A stretch of DNA of 6,690 nucleotides, from NCBI GenBank assembly GCA_009777165.1, contig WRML01000127.1, positions 1-6,690 of the forward strand, written 5' to 3'. Of the stretch, positions 1 through 5,677 are shown in pieces (the stretch's first letter is position 1; each line of letters starts with the position of its first letter). The notes under the pieces were generated by a model. That model was not told the origin of the DNA, made no database searches, and saw only the letters and a list, made by a program, of their open reading frames with translations. Made by a program: the position numbers and the translations under genes. The DNA is from Kiritimatiellota bacterium. GTDB taxonomy: Bacteria > Verrucomicrobiota > Kiritimatiellia > RFP12 > UBA1067.

Positions 1-1527
1 GGGGGGGCCGGGAGCGTGATCCCCGCCCCCCCGCGCTTCCCGCGGGCGGGGGCCCCCTTCTCCCCCCGCACCAAATCATTCGGCGGCCCCGAGCCCGTCC
101 GCGACGAGACCTTCCGCCTCCCCTTCCCCCGCAAGACCCCCCCCCCCTCCGCCGAGACCTTCCACGGCGACGGCATCACCTTCACCGCCGTCACCAACCG
201 CGAGTCCGTGACGTGGCAATGGCACATGGCCGCCCCCCCCCTCGTGCGCACCGAAGAGCTCCTCCCCCCCTGGCACTTCCACCAGCCCGCGGTCTTCGTC
301 TCCTTCGGCACCTGGCGTGACTTCTCGCGCACGCTCAACCGCGCCTTCGACAACGCCTCCGACGCCAACCGCGCCGTGCGTAAACACGCCCGGCAGCTCG
401 TCAAGGGCGTCTCCGACCCCCTCGCGAAAATGCGCCTCATCCGCGACGACGTCCTGCGCACCATCCGCCCCGCCGGCCCCTCCTTCCTCGACCTCCCCCT
501 CGCGTCCCTCACCCCCCCCGACCGCACCCTCGCCGACCAATACGGGCACGCCGCCGACCGCGCCCTGCTGCTGGCCGAAATGCTCGATGCCGTGGGGATC
601 GACGCGGAACTTGTCTTTGTCTCGCTCGACAGGACCGGTTACCCCGCCTACTCGCGTCCCCAGCGCACGATCCCGCAGAGGGGGTACTTCTCGCAACCCC
701 TCGTGCGCGTCCGCATCAAGGGGGGGGTGTACTACCTCAACGAGGGGGACCAGTACGACGAGCCCGGCGTCTCCGCCATGCACCGGGCCCCCCTGCTCCC
801 GCGCGGCGGGAAAATCGAGACCCTGCAGATCCCCCCCCCCCTCCAGAACATCACGCGCAACGCCACCGTCATTGACCTCGACGAACGCGGCACCGCCTCC
901 ATCACCGTCACCAACTGGTACTGCGGGACATCTGCGGGCCCCTTCCGCAAGCAGTACACCGAGATGCTCCCCGAAGACCGCCGCCGCCACCACCTCGAGC
1001 TTATCTCGGGCATCTCGAAATCCGCCGTCGCCGCCTCCGACCTGATGACCGACGTGGACGCCTACCCCCCCCTCCGCACCTACACCGTCACCGCCCCGGA
1101 CTACGCCGTCCTGGAGGGCGAGCGTCCTCGCGAGCCGCCGTCCCTACCGGGGGGGGGGACCCTGACCCTGCTGATACCCGTCGGGGGGGGCCTGTTCCCC
1201 CTGCGGGGGGACACCCGAAAGAACCCGCTGTTCTTCGGCTCCAACGACACGGGCGAGCAGCGCGTCACCATCGTGCTCCCCCCCGGGTACACCCGTACCC
1301 CCCTCCTCCCCGAGCCGAAGAGATGGGAACTGCCCAACGGGCTCGGCACGTTTGATTTCACGGTTGATACTCGCACCCGCCCCGATGGGCGACGCGAGAT
1401 CACGCTCATCCGCCGCCACGACCTCGCCGCTGGCGAGGTTCCCGCGCAACTCTACCCCGCACTATTGGAATACAACCGCCTGTTGACGCACCCCTCCACC
1501 CGCACGCTCGTCGCCGAGCGCGAATAA
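1..1527 (+). CDS. DUF3857/transglutaminase-like protein, 5' end missing, apparent loss of catalytic triad
   Basis: The frame is open to the left edge, so the start lies outside the window; the GTG at 16 is just the first in-frame start-type codon. About 508 residues are visible. Numbering from that GTG, residues ~1-115 look like the end of a DUF3857 beta domain (hydrophobic strands, then PPWHFHQPAVFVSFGTWRDF). Residues ~120-265 look like a transglutaminase-like fold (DPLAKMRLIRDDV, then YGHAADRALLLAEMLDAVGIDAE). The rest is a beta-rich tail like those following such domains, ending YPALLEYNRLL. In this family the core normally reads GDCKDKA, FNH and LDPT. Here the aligned positions are Ala179, Gln227 and Asn242, so catalysis is unlikely; a binding or structural role is an inference. 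Such proteins are usually exported or envelope-associated, but the N-terminus is not visible. Pro and Gly codons are strongly CCC and GGG, giving homopolymer runs of up to 11. It converges on nth. Confidence 0.75.
   Translation, partial: GGAGSVIPAPPRFPRAGAPFSPRTKSFGGPEPVRDETFRLPFPRKTPPPSAETFHGDGITFTAVTNRESVTWQWHMAAPPLVRTEELLPPWHFHQPAVFVSFGTWRDFSRTLNRAFDNASDANRAVRKHARQLVKGVSDPLAKMRLIRDDVLRTIRPAGPSFLDLPLASLTPPDRTLADQYGHAADRALLLAEMLDAVGIDAELVFVSLDRTGYPAYSRPQRTIPQRGYFSQPLVRVRIKGGVYYLNEGDQYDEPGVSAMHRAPLLPRGGKIETLQIPPPLQNITRNATVIDLDERGTASITVTNWYCGTSAGPFRKQYTEMLPEDRRRHHLELISGISKSAVAASDLMTDVDAYPPLRTYTVTAPDYAVLEGERPREPPSLPGGGTLTLLIPVGGGLFPLRGDTRKNPLFFGSNDTGEQRVTIVLPPGYTRTPLLPEPKRWELPNGLGTFDFTVDTRTRPDGRREITLIRRHDLAAGEVPAQLYPALLEYNRLLTHPSTRTLVAERE
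1117..1136 (+). repeat. Small GC-rich palindromic element inside the transglutaminase-like gene
   Basis: A perfect GCGAG/CTCGC stem with a 4-base loop (CGTC, 1122-1125) sits inside a broader imperfect dyad whose outer arms are GGC and GCC. It is read in frame as GERPREP, in a low-complexity segment followed by PSLPGGG, between two beta-rich parts of the protein. The peptide does not look like part of either flanking domain, and the segment resembles an interspersed repeat tolerated in frame. That it recurs elsewhere in related genomes is recollection, not shown here. Confidence 0.4.
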
Positions 1528-1547
1528 AAAAAAACGAAACGCAATCC

Positions 1548-1584
1548 ATTCGGCTGTGGGTGACATACCGTGTTCGAGCCGAAT
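1548..1584. terminator. Inverted repeat between convergent genes, possible terminator for nth
   Basis: ATTCGGCT at 1548-1555 and AGCCGAAT at 1577-1584 form a perfect 8-bp stem around a 21-base loop, between the ends of the transglutaminase-like gene and nth. Read on the minus strand, downstream of the nth stop, the stem is followed after about 8 bases by TTTCG and then a run of nine T (1526-1534). This is roughly the order of an intrinsic terminator. The long loop and the gap before the T run make it weak. On the plus strand there is no T run after the stem. Confidence 0.35.
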
Positions 1585-1600
1585 CACTTCCGCTCGACGT

Positions 1601-2341
1601 TCAACGGTTGGAAGCCGCTGCTGCTTCACAAAACCCAGCAATGGGGCAGCCGTCGCAACGCGGGTTGCGGGGAGTGCAACGGGTCTGACCGAAGGAGACG
1701 AGGTAGGAATTCCATGTGATCCAGTAACGGGGGGGGAGTAGCCGGCGCAGCGCCATCTCGGTGTCGTAGGGGGTCTTCGTGCTGACCAGCCCGAGACGGT
1801 TGGTGATGCGATGGACATGGACGTCCACGCAGATGGCGGGCTTGCCGAACCCCAGGGCAACGACCAGGTTCGCGGTTTTCCGCCCGACCCCCGGCAGTTC
1901 GCACAGCTCCTCGACGGTCTGCGGCAGGACCCCCCCGAACTTCTCGTCGAGAACCTCCGGCAACGCTTTCAGGTGACGCGCCTTGTCACGGTAGAAGCCG
2001 ACGGGGTAGATGAGCCGCTCCAACTCCGTTTGCGCGATCGTGCGCAGGCCATCGGGCGTCGTGACCCTCTCGAAGAGCCGCCCACACGCGGCGGCGGTGC
2101 AGGCGTCCTTCGTACGCGCGCTGAGGATGGTTCCGAGCAGGATGCGGAACGGGTCGTGCGTCTGGGCCGCGATAAGCTCCATGATGGGGGCCCTGACATG
2201 ATGGAAGGCTTTTTTCAGCAGACGGTTGACGGCCGGGATGTCGGAGGGGGTCATGCGATGTCCAGCAGGTCTGTTTTCACACAATCCCTTTTCACATGAG
2301 GCGCCCGAAACCGGCACGCCCTCTGAAACGCAAATAGTCAT
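1601..2341 (-). CDS. nth: Endonuclease III (DNA glycosylase/AP lyase)
   Basis: This is a base-excision repair enzyme that removes oxidised pyrimidines from DNA and cuts the strand at the resulting abasic site. Numbered from the first Met of 246, the helix-hairpin-helix is LPGVGRKTANLVVALGFG at 149-166, with the catalytic lysine at 155. The catalytic aspartate is D173 in VDVHVHR. The 4Fe-4S cluster ligands are C222, C229, C232 and C238, with the classical C-x6-C-x2-C-x5-C spacing. The ILSARTKD segment (72-79) matches the usual substrate-pocket region. The start is uncertain. The Met at 2341 has AAGGTG 12 bases upstream, while the Met at 2254 would give 217 residues, close to the E. coli length of 211, but has no clear ribosome binding site. 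The extra 29 residues match no part of the family that I recognise. It lies 111 bases downstream of the porin on the same strand, so co-transcription is possible. All key residues are present. Confidence 0.95.
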   Translation of the reverse strand: MTICVSEGVPVSGASCEKGLCENRPAGHRMTPSDIPAVNRLLKKAFHHVRAPIMELIAAQTHDPFRILLGTILSARTKDACTAAACGRLFERVTTPDGLRTIAQTELERLIYPVGFYRDKARHLKALPEVLDEKFGGVLPQTVEELCELPGVGRKTANLVVALGFGKPAICVDVHVHRITNRLGLVSTKTPYDTEMALRRLLPPRYWITWNSYLVSFGQTRCTPRNPRCDGCPIAGFCEAAAASNR

Positions 2342-2365
2342 ACCATCACGTTACACCTTATCCCC

Positions 2366-2392
2366 CGCCGATTGCAAGTAGAATCATCGGCG
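2366..2392 (-). promoter_or_regulatory. Hairpin in the nth leader
   Basis: CGCCGAT (2366-2372) and ATCGGCG (2386-2392) form a perfect 7-bp stem with a 13-base loop in the 111-base gap between the porin stop and nth. On the minus strand it ends 24 bases before the putative AAGGTG ribosome binding site/ATG block is complete, and GGGGATAAGG, not a T run, follows it. It is therefore not a standard intrinsic terminator. It could be an RNA processing or stabilising hairpin in a porin-nth transcript, or chance. I saw no convincing promoter of nth's own in this gap. Confidence 0.25.
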
Positions 2393-2452
2393 CCTTCGTA
2401 AACCACAACCGCAACCAAGTCCCTCCGGTGTGCCAATCAGGGAATTGCTCCG

Positions 2453-3886
2453 CTAAAATGTCGCGACAAGCTGGACTCGGAGGAAATAGCCGTTGCTCGG
2501 GTGGTCGCCGTAGTAGTAGTCACCGTAGGCCATATCCTCGATCAGGATGCGCCCCTTCAGGCTCCCGCGCTGGTTGACGACTTCCTTGATGATCAGGTAG
2601 TCGTAGGACAACTGCGTGTACCAGCCGCGATAGCGGTTGTCGTCGCCAGCCGGCGCACCCGCGCGGTCGTCCCGGTGCGCGAACATCGGGCCGGTCTGCA
2701 CACGGAACGCGTGGCGGTCGCTGAACGGGCTGAAGCCGATTTCGCCGTAGGGCCAGATGAGGTTTGTCCAGCGGCACCCCGAGTACATGGACGCGGGGAT
2801 TTCGCCGAGATAGACGTAGCGGCTGTAGACGGGATTCCAGCCGGTGGCGGTTGAGGCGGAACCCCCCGCGCGGTCATGCGTACCGTTCTTGCCGTCGCCC
2901 GAGAGGAAGAGCGTCGCCGCCTTAAAATAGGGGTTCCACGGGCAATCCGTCTCCGTGTAGGTCAGGCCCGCGTACAACATAGATGCGCTGATGAGCTGGT
3001 CGTCAATGCCGCGGCCTGGATCGGAGTCCGTGCGCCCGAACTGGTACGCGGCCTCGAACTCGCCCGCCAGCTTCCCCGTGAACTGCGGCATCAGGCGCAA
3101 TCCGATCGTTCCGTACTGGCGCCCCGGGACGCGCGTTGACCTGTCCGTTCCGTCCCGATACCAGCGCGACTCGTCCTTGTACAGGAGGTAATACTCCATG
3201 GGGAAGTCTTCGATCTCGTTGACCGTCCAGTACGTCCCCATGCCCCACTCCGTCAGGCCGTCATTGTTCTCGGGGCCCCCGTACGCGCCGCCATAGGAAG
3301 TCGAGTAATACCCCCTGTTGCGGTTACCGACCGCGAGGTAATCATCGCGCGAGGGCATGTACGTGCCGAAGACATCCGCCGTCGTCTTGTCCGTAACCCT
3401 CACGGACGCCTTGACCGCATTGAACGCGAAACGGTCGGTCTCCCCCGGCGTCCCGTTCGCGATGACGCGCCCTGCCCCGTACAGCAGATCCTGCCGCCCG
3501 ACGCGCAGGTCCACGCGGTCATACAGCAGGTTGTTCATATCGAGGTAGAGGTTGTCCATGATGAGCCAGCTCGGGAAATGTTGGTTGCGGTTGCTGGGAC
3601 GGTGGAACTCGCGCACCTCGTCATAGATCCGCGCGTAAATCCCGTAATCGCCAACCGTCGCCGACCCCCACACCTTCGCCCGCAGGCGCAGCCGGTCCGC
3701 ATCGTTCGCTCGCATCTGCCCATAGGCACCGGGCATATCTTTGATCCACTCATAGCGGGCCCTCAGCTCCACGCCCCCGTCCACGTCCAGACGACCGGAC
3801 GGCACCTCCGCCAACTCCTGCGCAATCGCCCCCGCCCCGCACAACACAAAACCCACCACTTCGAACAAACGCTCTGAACACCTCAT
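2453..3886 (-). CDS. Outer-membrane beta-barrel porin, alginate-export (AlgE-like) type
   Basis: It encodes 477 residues and is probably a channel for anionic or sugar-like solutes in the outer membrane. The chosen start at 3886 has GAGGA at 3895-3899, 8 bases upstream; the in-frame ATG at 3901 overlaps that site and is less likely. The N-terminus (MRCSERLFEVVGFVLCGAGAIAQE) is a short Sec signal with likely cleavage after AIA. Alternating strand patterns follow throughout (VELRARYEW, DRLRLRAKVWG, YGIYARIYDEV). DLRVGRQDLLYGAGRVI (about residues 126-142) is the best family landmark: the GRQ..YG...R pattern is typical of the alginate-export barrel family. The last residue is Phe in YFLRVQLVATF, the expected assembly signal for a beta-barrel. 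Alginate itself as substrate is not implied, because no alginate genes are nearby. The length fits the family (about 400-500). The gene is complete, with nth downstream and a divergent transporter upstream. Confidence 0.85.
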   Translation of the reverse strand: MRCSERLFEVVGFVLCGAGAIAQELAEVPSGRLDVDGGVELRARYEWIKDMPGAYGQMRANDADRLRLRAKVWGSATVGDYGIYARIYDEVREFHRPSNRNQHFPSWLIMDNLYLDMNNLLYDRVDLRVGRQDLLYGAGRVIANGTPGETDRFAFNAVKASVRVTDKTTADVFGTYMPSRDDYLAVGNRNRGYYSTSYGGAYGGPENNDGLTEWGMGTYWTVNEIEDFPMEYYLLYKDESRWYRDGTDRSTRVPGRQYGTIGLRLMPQFTGKLAGEFEAAYQFGRTDSDPGRGIDDQLISASMLYAGLTYTETDCPWNPYFKAATLFLSGDGKNGTHDRAGGSASTATGWNPVYSRYVYLGEIPASMYSGCRWTNLIWPYGEIGFSPFSDRHAFRVQTGPMFAHRDDRAGAPAGDDNRYRGWYTQLSYDYLIIKEVVNQRGSLKGRILIEDMAYGDYYYGDHPSNGYFLRVQLVATF

Positions 3887-3894
3887 GGTTTTTA

Positions 3895-3899
3895 TCCTC
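3895..3899 (-). promoter_or_regulatory. Porin ribosome binding site that decides the start
   Basis: GAGGA on the minus strand lies 8 bases before the ATG at 3886. It overlaps the alternative ATG at 3901, which itself has CAGGA directly abutting it with no spacer. This favours initiation at 3886. Confidence 0.75.
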
Positions 3900-3940
3900 A
3901 TTCCTGATTATCATCCACTACTAGACCTAATCCAATAGTC

Positions 3941-3956
3941 ACCGTAACGATACGGT
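3941..3956. promoter_or_regulatory. Operator-like palindrome over the porin -10 box
   Basis: ACCGTA (3941-3946), spacer ACGA, then TACGGT (3951-3956) form perfect 6-bp arms around the proposed -10 hexamer. A 16-bp dyad on a promoter core is where a dimeric repressor would act. No regulator gene is visible in this window, so the protein that might bind is unknown. Confidence 0.4.
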
Positions 3957-3975
3957 TTTCACCCACAAAAGTCAA
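3947..3975 (-). promoter_or_regulatory. Sigma70-type promoter of the porin gene
   Basis: On the minus strand TTGACT (3970-3975) is followed by a 17-base spacer and TATCGT (3947-3952). This is a near-consensus -35 and a 4/6 -10 at the ideal distance, about 60 bases upstream of the chosen start codon. A palindrome covers the -10 box and a tandem AT-rich 10-mer lies just upstream of the -35. Both are listed separately as possible regulator sites. Confidence 0.6.
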
Positions 3976-3980
3976 CCCCT

Positions 3981-4000
3981 TATTTTGCTTTATTTTGCCT
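3981..4000. repeat. Tandem 10-bp AT-rich repeat upstream of the porin promoter
   Basis: TATTTTGCTT (3981-3990) is followed directly by TATTTTGCCT (3991-4000), with one mismatch. The copies lie one helical turn apart and just upstream of the -35 box on the porin side. They could be an UP-like element or paired activator half-sites. Confidence 0.4.
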
Positions 4001-4033
4001 TGTATGCGAAATCACTTAAAAACGTATCGAAAC

Positions 4034-4054
4034 AACATCCCGTCAAGGGATGTT
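4034..4054. repeat. Intergenic hairpin 1
   Basis: AACATCCC (4034-4041), loop GTCAA and GGGATGTT (4047-4054) form a perfect 8-bp stem, followed on the plus strand by TCTTCC. It resembles hairpin 2, 54 bases further right, in its CATCC core. Nothing on the plus strand upstream obviously needs terminating here. Confidence 0.5.
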
Positions 4055-4087
4055 TCTTCCGGTAGAAGAGAACGCAAAAAAAATCAT

Positions 4088-4112
4088 GGCATCCCATCAG
4101 GATGCCTCTTTT
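4088..4112 (+). terminator. Intergenic hairpin 2, terminator-like
   Basis: GGCATCC (4088-4094), loop CATCA and GGATGCC (4100-4106) form a perfect 7-bp stem with TCTTTT directly after it, preceded by a run of A. Run A-stem-T is the shape of a bidirectional intrinsic terminator. No gene on either strand ends next to it. It may end an unrecognised short transcript, stop antisense reading towards the transporter, or be part of a repeat unit with hairpin 1. Confidence 0.4.
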
Positions 4113-4172
4113 AGGTGCATCCCGTGCCCCATCTTCAGCCCTATTGCCATAGTCTATACTATGGAGTGTGGT

Positions 4173-4211
4173 TGTCGAGAAGGCGCAACCTCTGGCGTGC
4201 GGCGGCTCGCC
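4173..4211. repeat. 39-bp direct repeat, copy A
   Basis: It begins TGTCGAGAAGGCGCAACC and ends GCGGCGGCTCGCC. It matches copy B at 37 of 39 positions and starts exactly 90 bases before it. In copy A the second arm of the terminal GC hairpin is lost: CCATGCC follows in place of GCCGC. It looks like a degenerate copy. Confidence 0.8.
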
Positions 4212-4262
4212 CCATGCCATAGACGACCACCCTACCAGAAAGGCTGAAAGCCCTCGCGCCTG

Positions 4263-4301
4263 TGTCGAGAAGGCGCAACCTTTGGAGTGCGGCGGCTCGC
4301 C
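4263..4301. repeat. 39-bp direct repeat, copy B
   Basis: This is the second copy of the repeat, 37/39 identical to copy A. Its end runs into a perfect GC hairpin (4289-4306), so the complete repeat unit probably includes that hairpin. It carries no open frame of its own; a minus-strand reading of both copies gives a GEPPH...GCAFST peptide twice, which is a repeat artefact. Confidence 0.8.
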
Positions 4302-4370
4302 GCCGCTTTTCGTCGCGGGGGCTCGCCCCCGCGCGGGGACGGTTGTAGGGGCGGACCCGTGTGTCCGCCC
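4289..4370. repeat. Cluster of three perfect GC-rich hairpins
   Basis: There are three hairpins in a row. GCGGCGGC/GCCGCCGC has a TC loop (4289-4306) and is followed by TTTT. CGCGGGGGC/GCCCCCGCG has the same TC loop (4314-4333). GGGCGGAC/GTCCGCCC has a CCGTGT loop (4349-4370). The first two share arm length and loop but not arm sequence. The design recalls REP-type or other short palindromic interspersed repeats. The GGGCGGAC...GTCCGCCC unit is one I associate with genomes of the Verrucomicrobiota/Lentisphaerota group, from memory only. Confidence 0.7.
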
Positions 4371-4393
4371 AGTCGCTGAGGACCGCATCGGGA

Positions 4394-4417
4394 CGCAAAC
4401 AAATCCTTCTGTTTGCG
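4394..4417 (+). repeat. Hairpin just upstream of the transporter promoter
   Basis: CGCAAACA (4394-4401), an 8-base loop and TGTTTGCG (4410-4417) form a perfect 8-bp stem ending two bases before the proposed -35 box of the transporter gene. It could be a regulator site or one more palindromic repeat of this region. It is AT-richer than the hairpins before it. Confidence 0.35.
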
Positions 4418-4418
4418 C

Positions 4419-4446
4419 TTGCATCCGGCGGGGGGGATGATATACA
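4419..4446 (+). promoter_or_regulatory. Putative promoter of the transporter gene
   Basis: TTGCAT (4419-4424), a 16-base spacer and TATACA (4441-4446) lie about 40 bases before the start codon. The spacer contains a run of seven G (4430-4436). The -35 is 4/6 and the -10 is 4/6 to consensus, so the call is moderate. Confidence 0.45.
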
Positions 4447-4476
4447 GTACTCTCTGTTTTTAACCATTCAGTAATC

Positions 4477-4481
4477 AGGAG
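4477..4481 (+). promoter_or_regulatory. Ribosome binding site of the transporter
   Basis: AGGAG at 4477-4481 is separated by 5 bases from the ATG at 4487, supporting that start. Confidence 0.8.
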
Positions 4482-4486
4482 TTCCG

Positions 4487-5659
4487 ATGAGTACAGAGAA
4501 TAAGACAGGGATGGGTGTGCTGGCGCTGTTGCCGATTCTGTTCGGCTTCTTCGTGATGGGATTCGCAGATCTCATCGGCGACTTTAAGGATCGCATGACG
4601 GGAGACTTGGGGCTTTCGAAGATCGAGGCCAGTTTTCTGCCGATGATGATTTTCATCTGGTTCTTTGTGATGTCCATTCCTGCAGGCGTGATGACCTCGC
4701 GAATCGGCCGGAAAAACACGGTGCTGGTCAGCCTGTTCATCACGGCCGTCGCGATGATTCTTCCGTATGCCGCGTATACCAAACACACCATTTACGTCTC
4801 ATTCGCCTTGCTGGGTATCGGCAACACCATCATCCAAGCCGCGCTTCCCGCGCTGATGCGTAACGTGACAAGCGCAGACCAGTTGACGAGCCGCCTGTCG
4901 TTCGGGCAGTTCGTGAAGGCGCTGTGCGCGGCACTCAGTCCTGTTTTGGCGGCGCTGGCGGCAAAGCAACTCGGCAACTGGAAACTCCTGTTCCCGATTT
5001 ATACGGGCATTACGCTCCTCTCGGCAGTCTGGCTGCTGATGACCCCTGTCACACGTGAAGCGACCACCGCCCAGACAACGACGTTCGGCGGGTGCCTCGC
5101 GCTTCTGGGCAATCCGTTTATCCTGGCGATGTTCAGCGGCATCTTTTTTGTGGTGGGTGTGGATGTGGGGTTCAACTGTGCGATTAAACCGTATCTGAAA
5201 GCAACCTGTGGGCTCGACACTGACAGCGCCGCGATTGGGATTACCGTCTATTTCGTGGCGAAGACCATCGGCTCGTTCTCGGGGGCAATCATCTTGTCCA
5301 AATATTCCCCTGCCAAATGCTTTCCGATCAGCGCGTTGTTGGCGTTTGCCGGTACGGTGGCGTTGCTCTTCGTGAAAGGCACGACGTTCATTTTGCCCTG
5401 TTTCGCTATCGCAAGCCTTGGGGTCTCCAACATTTTCGGAATGGTCTTTGGTCAGGCGATGAACCGCATGCCAGACAAGACGAACGAGGCGGCAGGGCTG
5501 ATGGTGATGGCAATTGCGGGCGGCGGTGTTCTCATCCCGCTGATGGCTGCGCTTGAGAAAGCGATCGGTCCCAGTGGTCTCGTGTATGTGTTACTAGGCT
5601 GCCTTGCTTACCTGTTCGGGCTGGGGCTATTCGTCGCGAAGCAAGCAAAACGCGCGTGA
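4487..5659 (+). CDS. Major facilitator superfamily transporter, sugar:proton symporter (FHS)-like
   Basis: It encodes a complete inner-membrane carrier of 390 residues with about 12 hydrophobic helices: roughly 10-30, 46-69, 77-96, 101-124, 139-160, 166-186, 204-228, 247-270, 279-297, 301-325, 335-356 and 363-385. The loop between helices 2 and 3, GVMTSRIGRKN (67-77), is the classical facilitator motif with basic residues. The first helix, FFVMGFADLIGDFKDRM (21-37), and the late AIAGGGVLIPLMAAL (342-355) resemble the fucose/glucose/galactose:proton symporter family, and Asp32 may match the family's essential aspartate. The glutamate expected in helix 4 is not seen; the segment reads NTIIQAALPALM. 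The substrate is unknown: a monosaccharide is likeliest, and a nucleoside is possible given the nucleoside hydrolase-like neighbour. It is transcribed divergently from the porin and ends 111 bases before the convergent hydrolase gene. Confidence 0.85.
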   Translation: MSTENKTGMGVLALLPILFGFFVMGFADLIGDFKDRMTGDLGLSKIEASFLPMMIFIWFFVMSIPAGVMTSRIGRKNTVLVSLFITAVAMILPYAAYTKHTIYVSFALLGIGNTIIQAALPALMRNVTSADQLTSRLSFGQFVKALCAALSPVLAALAAKQLGNWKLLFPIYTGITLLSAVWLLMTPVTREATTAQTTTFGGCLALLGNPFILAMFSGIFFVVGVDVGFNCAIKPYLKATCGLDTDSAAIGITVYFVAKTIGSFSGAIILSKYSPAKCFPISALLAFAGTVALLFVKGTTFILPCFAIASLGVSNIFGMVFGQAMNRMPDKTNEAAGLMVMAIAGGGVLIPLMAALEKAIGPSGLVYVLLGCLAYLFGLGLFVAKQAKRA

Positions 5660-5677
5660 GGTTTTTGAGGGAAAAGG

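Noticed and set aside
76..993. Long minus-strand open frame opposite the transglutaminase-like gene, and a plus-strand frame at 317-1045.
   Set aside because: Both are low-complexity (Gly/Val/Glu or Pro/Ser/Thr) by-products of very high GC and CCC/GGG codons. The frame at 1-1527 gives recognisable domains.
1501..1600. Integron attC-like site suggested by the inverted repeat near the end of the first gene.
   Set aside because: There are no paired core sites, no integrase and no gene cassettes; one simple stem explains the pattern.
2366..2392. Intrinsic terminator after the porin gene.
   Set aside because: The 7-bp stem is followed on the minus strand by GGGGATAAGG instead of a T run, so it was kept only as a leader hairpin.
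3887..3901. Porin start at 3901.
   Set aside because: The ATG has no spacer from its nearest purine motif, while the ATG at 3886 has GAGGA at 8 bases and begins a good signal peptide.
4165..4380. CRISPR array.
   Set aside because: There are only two repeat copies, the spacing varies in content with hairpins of unrelated design, and no Cas genes are present.
3990..4424. Minus-strand open frame of 144 codons in the gene-free region.
   Set aside because: It runs through the hairpins and both direct repeats, giving the same GEPPH...GCAFST peptide twice. It has no family likeness, and it overlaps the porin promoter region.
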